Origin: Collinsella aerofaciens
GTDB taxonomy: Bacteria > Actinomycetota > Coriobacteriia > Coriobacteriales > Coriobacteriaceae
Reading direction: 5' to 3'
Assembly: GCF_028209625.1 (NCBI RefSeq)
Contig: NZ_JAQLDU010000008.1
Location: forward strand, 1 to 64,000
Length of the DNA stretch: 64,000 nt
Position 1 is the first letter of the stretch. Each line of letters starts with the position of its first letter. Under the pieces are notes generated by a model. It ran no database searches, was not told where the DNA came from, and worked only from the letters and a program-made list of their open reading frames with translations. The translations under genes were made by a program, and so were the position numbers. Of this stretch, positions 46,148 to 53,340 are shown piece by piece.

Positions 46148-46657
46148 CTATAGCCCCAGGCTTTGCCTGGTGGCGGCGCAGGTGAGCTCGCCGTGCTTAA
46201 CGCCGCGCAGGCCCAGCAGTCGGTCGGCCAGTTCGTAAACGCGCTCGCCGCGACCCTTGAGCGCCAGAATCTCCAGGCAGTTGTGGTGGTCCAGATGCAC
46301 GTGCATGGTCGAGACGATCTCGTCGGTGTAGTCGTGCTGCACCTCGTCCAGACGGCGCGTCAGATCGCCGGTATGGTGGTCATAGATCATGGTGAGCGAA
46401 CCGATGACCTGCTCGTCGGGCGTGCGCATCTGTTCCTTGGCGATCGAGGCGCGAATCAGATCGCGTACGGCCTCGGATCGGTTAGCCACGTCACCACGGC
46501 GCGCGATCTGCTCGTCAAAGCGGCGCAGTAGGTCATCGGGCGCGGTGACCGAAAAACGGACCAGCTCGGAGCCGCCGCCGCAGCGGCAGCTCGTCTCATC
46601 GCCCGTGCCGTTATGGTGGTCGTGCCCGCAGCCGTGCGCGTGCTCGTGCTCGGCCAC
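46148..46657 (-). CDS. nikR: Nickel-responsive regulator NikR-like
   Basis: A 169-residue ribbon-helix-helix repressor. RFSVTAPDDLLRRFDEQIAR is the DNA-binding arm, and the ACT-like domain has the nickel ligands in STMHVHLDHHNCLEILALKG (His, His, Cys). An unusual N-terminal extension, EHEHAHGCGHDHH plus a CRCGGG segment, is rich in His and Cys and could bind metal. The start is GTG 46657, one base after the stop of the small gene upstream. With hypF downstream, nickel control of hydrogenase maturation is a reasonable inference. Confidence 0.9.
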   Translation of the reverse strand: MAEHEHAHGCGHDHHNGTGDETSCRCGGGSELVRFSVTAPDDLLRRFDEQIARRGDVANRSEAVRDLIRASIAKEQMRTPDEQVIGSLTMIYDHHTGDLTRRLDEVQHDYTDEIVSTMHVHLDHHNCLEILALKGRGERVYELADRLLGLRGVKHGELTCAATRQSLGL

Positions 46658-46658
46658 G

Positions 46659-46907
46659 TTACACCAGTTTCACAGAGCCGACGGAGTTGTGGTCGGCCTC
46701 GATGGCTTCCTCGTAGCCCTCGAGCGCGTCATGCGCCTCGTGCAGTGCGGCCATGGCAGCTTCGAGCTTGGCGCCAATGCGCTCCATATCAAAGTTCTCG
46801 GTCGCATGCAGCAGCTGATGGCTCCACTCGTGGGCGAGCTCGATGGTGTCGTCGACCTGCTTGACGCTCATGGCAAGCTGGCTCATGTTCATTCCGACGT
46901 CATGCAT
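46659..46907 (-). CDS. Small helical protein coupled to nikR
   Basis: An 82-residue, probably all-helical acidic protein with several His (MHDVGMNMSQLAM; AHEWSHQLLHATENFD). I do not recognise a family. ATG 46907 has AAGGAG upstream. The gene is one base from nikR on the same strand, so it is likely co-translated and may share a metal-related role. Confidence 0.7.
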   Translation of the reverse strand: MHDVGMNMSQLAMSVKQVDDTIELAHEWSHQLLHATENFDMERIGAKLEAAMAALHEAHDALEGYEEAIEADHNSVGSVKLV

Positions 46908-46984
46908 GGGGAGTCTCCTTTTGTACGGGGCGATATGGTGGTTCAGATTCTACTACGCCCGCCTTGGGCGCCGCCGCATAAGAA

Positions 46985-47017
46985 AACGGGCGCGAGTCCG
47001 TCTGACCCGCACCCGTT
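46985..47017 (-). terminator. Intrinsic terminator after thioredoxin gene
   Basis: On the minus strand AACGGGTGCGGGT pairs (one mismatch) with ACTCGCGCCCGTT, then TTCTTAT. The gene-free stretch 46908-47128 otherwise shows nothing I can name. Confidence 0.7.
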
Positions 47018-47128
47018 CACTGGGGGCTGTTTGTGTTTACCATACTATCCGTGGTCGCATGCCTTGCGTTTGGCACTCCGGTGAGCGGTGCGAAACCGCT
47101 CATGGACGGCGGGTAAGTAACAAGCGTA

Positions 47129-47449
47129 TTACAGATGCTTCTCCAGCAGCGCCTGCAGCCTCGCCTTGGGCAGAGCGCCAACCGAGCGGTCAATCTCCTC
47201 GCCGTTCTTAAACACAATCAGCGTGGGGATGCTCATGACGCCATACTTCATGGCCAGGTCCTGGTTGTCGTCGACGTTGCATTTGGCAACGGCAAGCTTG
47301 CCCGCCAGCTCATCGGCAACCTCGTCAACGATGGGCGAGAGGGATCGACAGGGCCCGCACCACGGTGCCCAAAAATCGACCAGCACGGGCAGGCTGTCGT
47401 TAACGACGGAATTGAAGTTCTCGGGGGTAATCTGCTTAATGTCAGCCAT
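47129..47449 (-). CDS. trxA: Thioredoxin
   Basis: A 106-residue thiol-disulfide reductant with the active site WAPWCGPCRS near residue 31 and cis-Pro in SIPTLIVFKNG. TATGGAGG precedes ATG 47449. Its terminator separates it from the small gene and nikR. Confidence 0.95.
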   Translation of the reverse strand: MADIKQITPENFNSVVNDSLPVLVDFWAPWCGPCRSLSPIVDEVADELAGKLAVAKCNVDDNQDLAMKYGVMSIPTLIVFKNGEEIDRSVGALPKARLQALLEKHL

Positions 47450-47585
47450 GGTGACCTCCATAATGTGACGCGGCTTGGCCGCGTAAAACTCAGTACGACC
47501 GTGCTTATACCCAGCCGCCCGCAAAGCAACCACTCGCGGGCAGCTCTTTTATATAATGGTGGGCACGCAAACGATTGGAGAGCGC

Positions 47586-48161
47586 ATGTCCACGTCACAA
47601 AGCCAGAAAAAAGAAGCCATCGCCCAGGCGGCCGAGCAGGAGCTCACATCGCTTGCGGTCCGTGGCGTGCGCATCGTGGGCAACGCGTGCTCGCCGATCG
47701 TGCTGGTCAAAGGCGATTTGGACGAGGCCGAGCGTTCGGGTGGCGAGCTTGCCGCCGGTCCGGATGGCGCGGCGTTGCGCAAGGCGCTTGGGGCCATCGG
47801 CTACGCGCCCGAGGATTTTTGCGTGCTGGCAAGCGTCGCCGGCGCAGGCGATGGAGCGGTCGCGGTGGGCGAGACTCTGCCGTGCGAGCTGTTCCGCGAG
47901 GCGCTTGAGGCTCTGGATCCCGAGGCGGTGCTGCTGCTCGATAACAGCGCGGCCGATGTCATGCGCGAAACCTACGCCGATATGCTCGTGGCGATTGATG
48001 ACTTCGACACCGCCATGCTCAAGCCCGGCCTGGTCGCCCATGTGCAGGGCCGCCGCGTGCTCGCGCTCGATGGCTTTGAGGCGGCGCTGACCGACAAGGC
48101 GGCCAAGCAGCGCATGTGGGCCTACATCAAGCAGCTGACTCCGGCGGCTGCACCGCTGTAG
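47586..48161 (+). CDS. Uncharacterised protein with uracil-DNA-glycosylase-like pattern
   Basis: A 191-residue soluble protein. The order of segments (SPIVLVKGDLDEAERSGGEL, GAALRKALGAIGYAPEDFCVL, FREALEALDPEAVLLLDNSA) recalls family-4 uracil-DNA glycosylases, but the N-terminal [4Fe-4S] cysteines and the GExPG catalytic motif are absent. If related it is not an active glycosylase of that type. TTGGAGAG supports ATG 47586. Identity is tentative. Confidence 0.55.
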   Translation: MSTSQSQKKEAIAQAAEQELTSLAVRGVRIVGNACSPIVLVKGDLDEAERSGGELAAGPDGAALRKALGAIGYAPEDFCVLASVAGAGDGAVAVGETLPCELFREALEALDPEAVLLLDNSAADVMRETYADMLVAIDDFDTAMLKPGLVAHVQGRRVLALDGFEAALTDKAAKQRMWAYIKQLTPAAAPL

Positions 48162-48179
48162 CGAGGTTGGCGGCAGCCC

Positions 48180-48707
48180 CTACATCACGGCGCGCAGCTC
48201 AAACCGGTCGCCGTTAATGCGGAACTGGCAGTTGCCGTTCATGCGCTCGACGGCAAGCATAATGCTCTTGGTGCCAAAGCCGTGCCCAGTGTGCTGAGCC
48301 ACGGGCATGCCGTCGACCATGTGCGGCGCACGGCCAAACGTGTTGGAAACCAGCAATAGAAGCTGACCGTCTTCGTAGCGAAGGTCCAGGTCGACAAACC
48401 GCTTGCCTTCGGGGGCGGCGCTCGCCGCGGCGATGGCATTGTCCAGGGCGTTCGATACCACACTGAATAGATCGACATCGCCCACGTGGACGGTTTCGGG
48501 CACGGCGGCGTGCAGGTCGGCGGTGATGCCGTGCGCGTTGATGTCCGCGGAAAGCGACGAGAGCGCAATGTTGACCGTTTCGTTGGCGCAGTAGCGGCGC
48601 ACGGCGGTGCGGTCGTTGGTCTCGCAGAGCGCGTCGATGCGCTCGAGTGCCTCATCGGTGTGACCCTCTTCGATCAGGGCCGCTAGACCGCGCAGGTAGT
48701 GGCGCAT
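48180..48707 (-). pseudogene. GHKL histidine kinase, C-terminal half only
   Basis: A 175-codon frame encodes the end of a DHp helix (DMRHYLRGLAALIEEGHTDE) and a GHKL ATPase (SVVSNALDNAIAAA as N-box, GHGFGTKSIMLAVERMNG as G-box) like AgrC/VirS kinases. The expected His of the H-box falls just upstream, where a stop codon lies two codons before ATG 48707 (the residue there is Tyr). All membrane sensor sequence is missing and no response regulator is adjacent. It is best read as a remnant, though an expressed ATPase fragment cannot be excluded. Confidence 0.7.
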
Positions 48708-48894
48708 GTCGTATCACATTGAGACCAAGTCAAGAAGAATCGCTTCGGTCGAATCGCGTCTTTTGGGTGAGTTCTCAACGTCCGCTGCCGCTGGTTTCCA
48801 CCGTATGCCGAAAACACCCGGACGATGCCGTGCAGATCGCTTCGCTCTGCTATAGTCTCTCCAATTCAAGTTCTCTATTGGGATGGTGGTTAAT

Positions 48895-50001
48895 ATGGGC
48901 GACATACTCGAATCGTTCCTGCGCGTGGCGATGGTGGTGTTCATCGTCGGTCCGCTCACTGCATGGGTCGCCCGTCGCGGCGCGCGCGAGCGCAGTGAGG
49001 CGACGGACAGCCTCGATCGCTTCACGGTGCGCATGCCCGCTGCCATTCGCACGATCATCGCCTGCTGCGCCGTCGCGTTCGAACTGCTCATGCTGGGTGT
49101 CTACGTCTGGCAGGGCGTCTCGTTGGGCGAGTGGGACCACGAACTTGTGTGGTTCGGTCACGCCATGGCGCTCGCGGGCATGGCCATCTGGGCCCTGCTG
49201 AGCATCCCGCGCATCGACGTGGACGGTGAGCGAATTCTCTCGCGTAACGCCTTCGGCATCCGCAAGGAGACGACGTTTGGCCACATCACCCGTGCAACGC
49301 TTCACACGCAGATGATGAGGATCGACCTGTTCGAGGGCGACCGGAAGTTCTGCTCGATAAGCCTCGAGGGGGTGTGCTCGCTCAACCTCCTCGCCCGTCT
49401 GGAGGAAGAGGGCATCGAAGTCTCGGACGCCGTCGACGGTCCCATGACCAAGGCGGGCCTGTGTTGGTCTGCCATCAAGCCGTTGACGATTGTTTTCAAC
49501 GGCATGGCGCTCGTCTTCTCGCTCGTGATCGCCTTCATGGCTGTTTTCACCGATGCCGGAGCCCGCTTGCTCTTGCTCGTCCCGTTCCTCTTCCTGTTCA
49601 TAGGGGGACTCCTGCCCCTGCTCATGCTCAGTATGCCCGCCCGCGGCATCCTCGAGATCGGCAGGCAGGAGCGCGAACTCGGCTTCTCCTTCGCCGAGGA
49701 GATGGCAAGTCGAGGTACCACGGGCACTTCGCTTGTCGACGATGATTGGTTCATCGAGATCAGCAATGCCCGCGTCGTGGCGTTCCGTCGCGATTACCTC
49801 AAGAAGGTCACGGCGCACGAGAACAGCGAGAGCGGCGACCGCTGCACGGTGACTACGAAGGGCGGTCGAAAAATCAAGGTGTATGCAGCGGGCAGCACCC
49901 TCGAGGACCTGCGCTCGTGGTTCAAGCAGGGCGCCAAGGTCAGAAGCACGGTCGACCGTGCAGAGGACGCGCTCGAGACGACGTCTGATTGGGTTGTCTG
50001 A
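48895..50001 (+). CDS. Membrane protein of unknown family, 3' end supplied by an IS element
   Basis: A 368-residue protein with helices near 5-22, 50-75, 85-105, 200-225 and 228-250, and a C-terminal soluble domain (RVVAFRRDYLKKVTAHEN, GGRKIKVYAAGSTLEDLRSW) that looks PH-like. Start ATG 48895 has GGATGGTGG upstream; ATG 48883 is the alternative. A TATAGT box at about 48851 may be the promoter. The TGA stop (49999-50001) is the first three bases of the IS3-type inverted repeat, so the native C-terminus may have been longer. Confidence 0.7.
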   Translation: MGDILESFLRVAMVVFIVGPLTAWVARRGARERSEATDSLDRFTVRMPAAIRTIIACCAVAFELLMLGVYVWQGVSLGEWDHELVWFGHAMALAGMAIWALLSIPRIDVDGERILSRNAFGIRKETTFGHITRATLHTQMMRIDLFEGDRKFCSISLEGVCSLNLLARLEEEGIEVSDAVDGPMTKAGLCWSAIKPLTIVFNGMALVFSLVIAFMAVFTDAGARLLLLVPFLFLFIGGLLPLLMLSMPARGILEIGRQERELGFSFAEEMASRGTTGTSLVDDDWFIEISNARVVAFRRDYLKKVTAHENSESGDRCTVTTKGGRKIKVYAAGSTLEDLRSWFKQGAKVRSTVDRAEDALETTSDWVV

Positions 50002-51304
50002 CCTGTATCGTCTTTTCGGACGCGCATGCTAGAGGCCCAATCCTTTAGAATGCATTCATCGACGACCGAGAGGACGGTATGCTATGTCCAACCCAGCCGC
50101 CAAGTACACCGACGAGTTCAGGTGCGAGACCGCCGACTACATCATCTCGACGGGCAGGCCGATAACGGAATGCTGCGCAGAACTGGGCCTGAATTCCAAG
50201 ACCGTGAACAAGTGGGTGCAGAACCGCCGGCGCGAGCTTGCCGGCGGGCCCGACCCCAAGGCCGAGGACCGCGAGCTTCGCGAGGCGAAAAGGCGCATGC
50301 GCGAGCTCGAGATGGAGAACGCCTTCTTGAAAAAAAGCCGCGGCCTTCTTCGCCAAAAGCCAGGCGTAGCCGCATGCTACCGGATGATGTTGGCGGAGAA
50401 GGCCGAATTCCCGGTGAAAATGATGGCCCGCGTGCTCGGCGTGAGCCGATCGGGCTTCTGCTCGTGGCTCTCCAACGGCTGCCCGCGAGAAGACTGGTCG
50501 GCCGAGCGCGAGGCGGTCCGGCGCGTGTGGCTGGAGTCGGACCGCAGGTTCGGCTTCCGGTTCGTGAAATGCTTCCTGCCCGGCGAGTTCTCCGGATTGA
50601 CCCTGTACAGGGTGCGCAAGCTGATGCGCGAGCTGGGAATACGCGGCTGCACGCCCAACGCCAGGAAGCGCACCACCATCCCCGACCCGAAGGCCAGGCC
50701 CCGGCCCGACCTGGTGCGCCGCGACTTCACCAGTCCCGTTCCAACCTGCAAGCTCGTGGGCGACATCACCTACCTGCGCACCGGCGAGGGATGGCTGTAC
50801 CTGTCGACGGTCATCGACCTCAACACCCGCATGGTGGTGGGCTGGTCGCTCTCCGAGCGCATGACCGCCGACATCGTGGTTTCGGCGCTGGCGTCGGCCA
50901 AATCGCGCGGCTACGTGGCCGGCAACGCGATATTCCACGCCGACCGCGGCGCCCAGTACACCAGCAGGCTTCTGGCCGAATGGGCGCGCGACAACGACGT
51001 GCGGCTGTCCTGCAGCCGCGCCGGCAACTGCCACGACAACGCGGTGGCCGAGTCGTTCCTCGCCACGCTGAAGAACGAGATGTACTACAGGCGCAGCTTC
51101 CCGACCAGGGATTCCGCCAAGCACGCGGTGGTCGAGTTCATCGAGGCGTACTACAACCGCCGAAGGCCCCGCTCGACGATCGGCTACAAGGTGCCGGCCG
51201 AGGCCATGGCGGCCTTCTTCGAGAGAACCGAGCCCAAGCTCGAGGCCATGCCTATGGCCGCTTGATTTCTCGAGCATGCGTGTCCGAAATCTTGACACAG
51301 GTCA
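49999..51304 (+). mobile_element. IS3-family insertion sequence, 1306 bp
   Basis: Left end 49999-50034 (TGACCTGTATCGTC...) and right end 51269-51304 (reverse complement TGACCTGTGTCAAG...) form an imperfect 36-bp inverted repeat starting TGACCTGT. Flanking bases (GTC left, GAA right) do not form the usual 3-bp target duplication. One intact transposase gene lies inside. Left neighbour is the membrane protein gene, right neighbour the remnant of another IS. Confidence 0.88.
50084..51265 (+). CDS. IS3-family transposase, OrfA and OrfB fused in frame
   Basis: A 393-residue transposase. Residues 1-85 are the OrfA helix-turn-helix and leucine-zipper part (KYTDEFRCETADYIISTG, ELEMENAFLKK). OrfB follows with the HTH_21 region and the rve DDE domain: Asp in VGDITYLR, Asp in FHADRGAQYTS, Glu in DNAVAESFLATLKNE. 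In IS3 elements the two are normally joined by -1 frameshifting at an A6 run; here seven A at 50330-50336 put them in one frame. The alternative frame just after the run still encodes the usual OrfA ending KKAAAFFAKSQA and stop. Looks functional. Confidence 0.9.
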   Translation: MSNPAAKYTDEFRCETADYIISTGRPITECCAELGLNSKTVNKWVQNRRRELAGGPDPKAEDRELREAKRRMRELEMENAFLKKSRGLLRQKPGVAACYRMMLAEKAEFPVKMMARVLGVSRSGFCSWLSNGCPREDWSAEREAVRRVWLESDRRFGFRFVKCFLPGEFSGLTLYRVRKLMRELGIRGCTPNARKRTTIPDPKARPRPDLVRRDFTSPVPTCKLVGDITYLRTGEGWLYLSTVIDLNTRMVVGWSLSERMTADIVVSALASAKSRGYVAGNAIFHADRGAQYTSRLLAEWARDNDVRLSCSRAGNCHDNAVAESFLATLKNEMYYRRSFPTRDSAKHAVVEFIEAYYNRRRPRSTIGYKVPAEAMAAFFERTEPKLEAMPMAA

Positions 51305-51699
51305 GAAGGCCTCGATGCCAGCGCTGCGCCGATATGGGGCAGCGGCCCCCCGTTGGCCGCCATGGCCCTGACTTCCGAGCGTATGCTGGCGCCGCTCGTC
51401 TTAAGACGTTGACCTCCATCCGGAGCCTGCGGTTCTCGCGCTCGGGCTCCAGGATCCGGTTCTACTCGGGCGTGCGGTTGTCGGCGGCGCGCGGCGAGCC
51501 GGTCTCGTTTATCGACTTGACCCGCCTCTCCACGGTGCTCTTGTCGAGGTCGCACTCGTCCATGGCCTCGCGCCTGGGCTTTCCGGCGTTGTGGAGATCG
51601 ACTATCTTCCTCTTGAACTCGTCGGTGAAATGCCTCGGTCTGGGGCCGGTCGAGGCCGAGCCCCCGGTCCGGCTGGGGTAGCATGTCGCTGCGGACCAT
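51305..51699 (-). pseudogene. Decayed IS3-type OrfA (and start of OrfB)
   Basis: Read on the minus strand from ATG 51699, with AGAGGAAAG upstream, the sequence encodes RHFTDEFKRKIVDLHNAGKP and KSTVERRVKSINETGSPRAA, typical of IS3 OrfA. A frameshift in a G run near 51665 and a TAG at 51462-51464 (where Gln is expected in PEQNRI) disable it. The OrfB start is cut off at 51304 by the intact IS element. Confidence 0.8.
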
Positions 51700-51844
51700 T
51701 GTCTTTCCTCTCGTTGAATATCTAGGCGCTGACGATTCTAGGCGATGGCCCTCTCTTGCTTCTTACACCTCGATTGTGCTCGCTACCCCCAGCGGGTCCG
51801 GATCGAGCGATTCGGGCCCGCTTTTGGGGTCTGCCGGAAGCCCG

Positions 51845-52053
51845 GTGGTCAAAAAAGGCCAAATATGAGTACTGTTACCAGTTTAGTGGCAGCAAAATGG
51901 CCTCCAAAATCGGTGCCAGCGGCCAAAAGCGCATCGATTTTCGTCCGTCAGAGTCACGATCGGGCTCCAAACAAGGCGATTTTGCTGATCTGGACCGGAA
52001 AATCGCTGCTACTAATTTGGTGACAGTACTCATATTTGGCCTTTTTTGACCAC
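51845..52053. repeat. 209-bp MITE-like element with 31-bp perfect terminal inverted repeats
   Basis: The arm at 51845-51875 (starting GTGGTCAAAAAAGGCC, ending GAGTACTGT) is perfectly complementary to 52023-52053, and pairing continues with mismatches for another ~20 bases. The centre has no coding frame. Size and ends fit a non-autonomous mobile repeat, but no transposase with these ends is in the window. Confidence 0.75.
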
Positions 52054-52094
52054 TGCCTCTCGGGCCAGGACAAAACGGGCTGCTCGAATCTTGA

Positions 52095-52147
52095 GGCGGG
52101 CCCATTTTCAACTATCCTCAGCTTGCCAGTTCGAAAATGGACCCGCC
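52095..52147. repeat. GGCGGGCCCATTTTC inverted repeat
   Basis: GGCGGGCCCATTTTC (52095-52109) pairs with GAAAATGGACCCGCC (52133-52147) with one mismatch across 23 bases. It is the middle of three dyads stacked upstream of nadA. Confidence 0.7.
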
Positions 52148-52175
52148 CCATGATTGAATCTTTATTCCAACTTTA

Positions 52176-52217
52176 CACCTGGCTTTACAGCTGTCTTGTC
52201 AGCTGTAAAGCCAGGTG
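52176..52217 (+). promoter_or_regulatory. Candidate NiaR operator before nadA
   Basis: CACCTGGCTTTACAGCT (52176-52192) and its perfect 17-base complement (52201-52217) surround GTCTTGTC, 43 bases before nadA. It is the only dyad within the probable promoter region of an operon that ends in a niaR-type repressor gene, and its centre (ACAGCTGTC...) is similar in style to NiaR sites in Firmicutes. It could also simply be a hairpin in the leader. Confidence 0.5.
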
Positions 52218-52259
52218 TCATACTAAAGCCCCAAGATTCGCCAAAAGAGAGGGGCCTTG

Positions 52260-53285
52260 ATGGCACAGAGCGCGAACATGGATGCGTCGGAGCTTGCACG
52301 CGATATCGCGGCCGGCCTAGCATCGGCAACGACGGCAACGGAGCGCGCGGCACTGGTGCCCGCAGAGCTCGTCGAGGCCATTCAGCAACTAAAAACCCAA
52401 CGTGACGCGGTGATCCTGGCGCACTACTATGTGGCGCCCGAGGTCCAGGCCGTTGCCGATTACGTCGGCGACAGCTTTTACCTGGCAAAGCTTGCCAAAA
52501 GCCTGCCGCAGCAGACTATCGTGCTGTGCGGCGTGGAGTTTATGGGCGAGAGCGCCAAGCTGCTCAACCCCACCAAGACCGTGCTGCTGCCCGAGCCGGG
52601 TGCGGACTGCCCCATGGCGCACATGGTCAAGCGCGAGACGGTCGACGCGGCGCGCGCCGAGTACGGCGACGACCTGGCCGTGGTCTGCTACGTCAACTCC
52701 ACGGTCGAGATCAAGAGCTGGAGCGACGTGTGCGTCACCAGCTCCAACGCCGTCAAGATCGTGTCCGAGCTGCCGCAGCAGCATATCCTGTTCATTCCCG
52801 ACCAAAACCTCGGCCGCTTCGTAGCCGAGCAGGTGCCGCAAAAGCACGTCATTCTCAACAACGGCTACTGCCCGCGCCATCACATCATCACCGTCGAGCA
52901 GATCGTCGACGCGACGGAGGCCCACCCCGACGCGCTCGTGCTGGCGCACCCCGAGTGCAAGGCCGACGTCCTGGCCGAGGCCGACTACATCGGCTCCACC
53001 GCCGGCATCATCAAGTATGCCGAGGAGTCCGACGCGAGCGAGTTCATTATCGTGACGGTTCGCGGCGTGCTCTACGAGCTCGAGCGCCGCTGCCAGGGCA
53101 CCGGCAAGAAGTTCTACTTCCCCGCGGTGCAGCCCACCTGCGTCAACATGGACCTCATCACGCTCGAAAAGCTCGTGCGCTGCCTGGAGACGGGCGAGGG
53201 CGAGGTGCAGATCGGCGTCTCGGACGAGGCGGCAGACCAGGCCAAGCTCACGCTCGACCGCATGCTCGAGTACGCAGCACGCTAG
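52260..53285 (+). CDS. nadA: Quinolinate synthase
   Basis: A 341-residue [4Fe-4S] enzyme that condenses iminoaspartate with dihydroxyacetone phosphate to quinolinate, the second step of NAD synthesis. Cluster cysteines fall in VLCGVEFMGESAK, AHPECKAD and VQPTCVNM; ILAHYYVAPEVQAVADYVGD is the first substrate region. ATG 52260 follows AGAGAGGGG. First gene of nadA-nadB-nadC-niaR. Confidence 0.96.
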   Translation: MAQSANMDASELARDIAAGLASATTATERAALVPAELVEAIQQLKTQRDAVILAHYYVAPEVQAVADYVGDSFYLAKLAKSLPQQTIVLCGVEFMGESAKLLNPTKTVLLPEPGADCPMAHMVKRETVDAARAEYGDDLAVVCYVNSTVEIKSWSDVCVTSSNAVKIVSELPQQHILFIPDQNLGRFVAEQVPQKHVILNNGYCPRHHIITVEQIVDATEAHPDALVLAHPECKADVLAEADYIGSTAGIIKYAEESDASEFIIVTVRGVLYELERRCQGTGKKFYFPAVQPTCVNMDLITLEKLVRCLETGEGEVQIGVSDEAADQAKLTLDRMLEYAAR

Positions 53286-53288
53286 AAC

Positions 53289-53323
53289 AATGTGGCATGA
53301 GGGACGGTTCCTTATGTCACATT
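53289..53323. repeat. YGTCCC-core hairpin between nadA and nadB
   Basis: AATGTGGCAT (53289-53298) and ATGTCACATT (53314-53323), one mismatch, flank gagggacggttcctt. It fills most of the 55-base gap between nadA and nadB and contains two misleading in-frame ATG codons. Confidence 0.8.
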
Positions 53324-53340
53324 CAAGGGAGAGGATTCCT

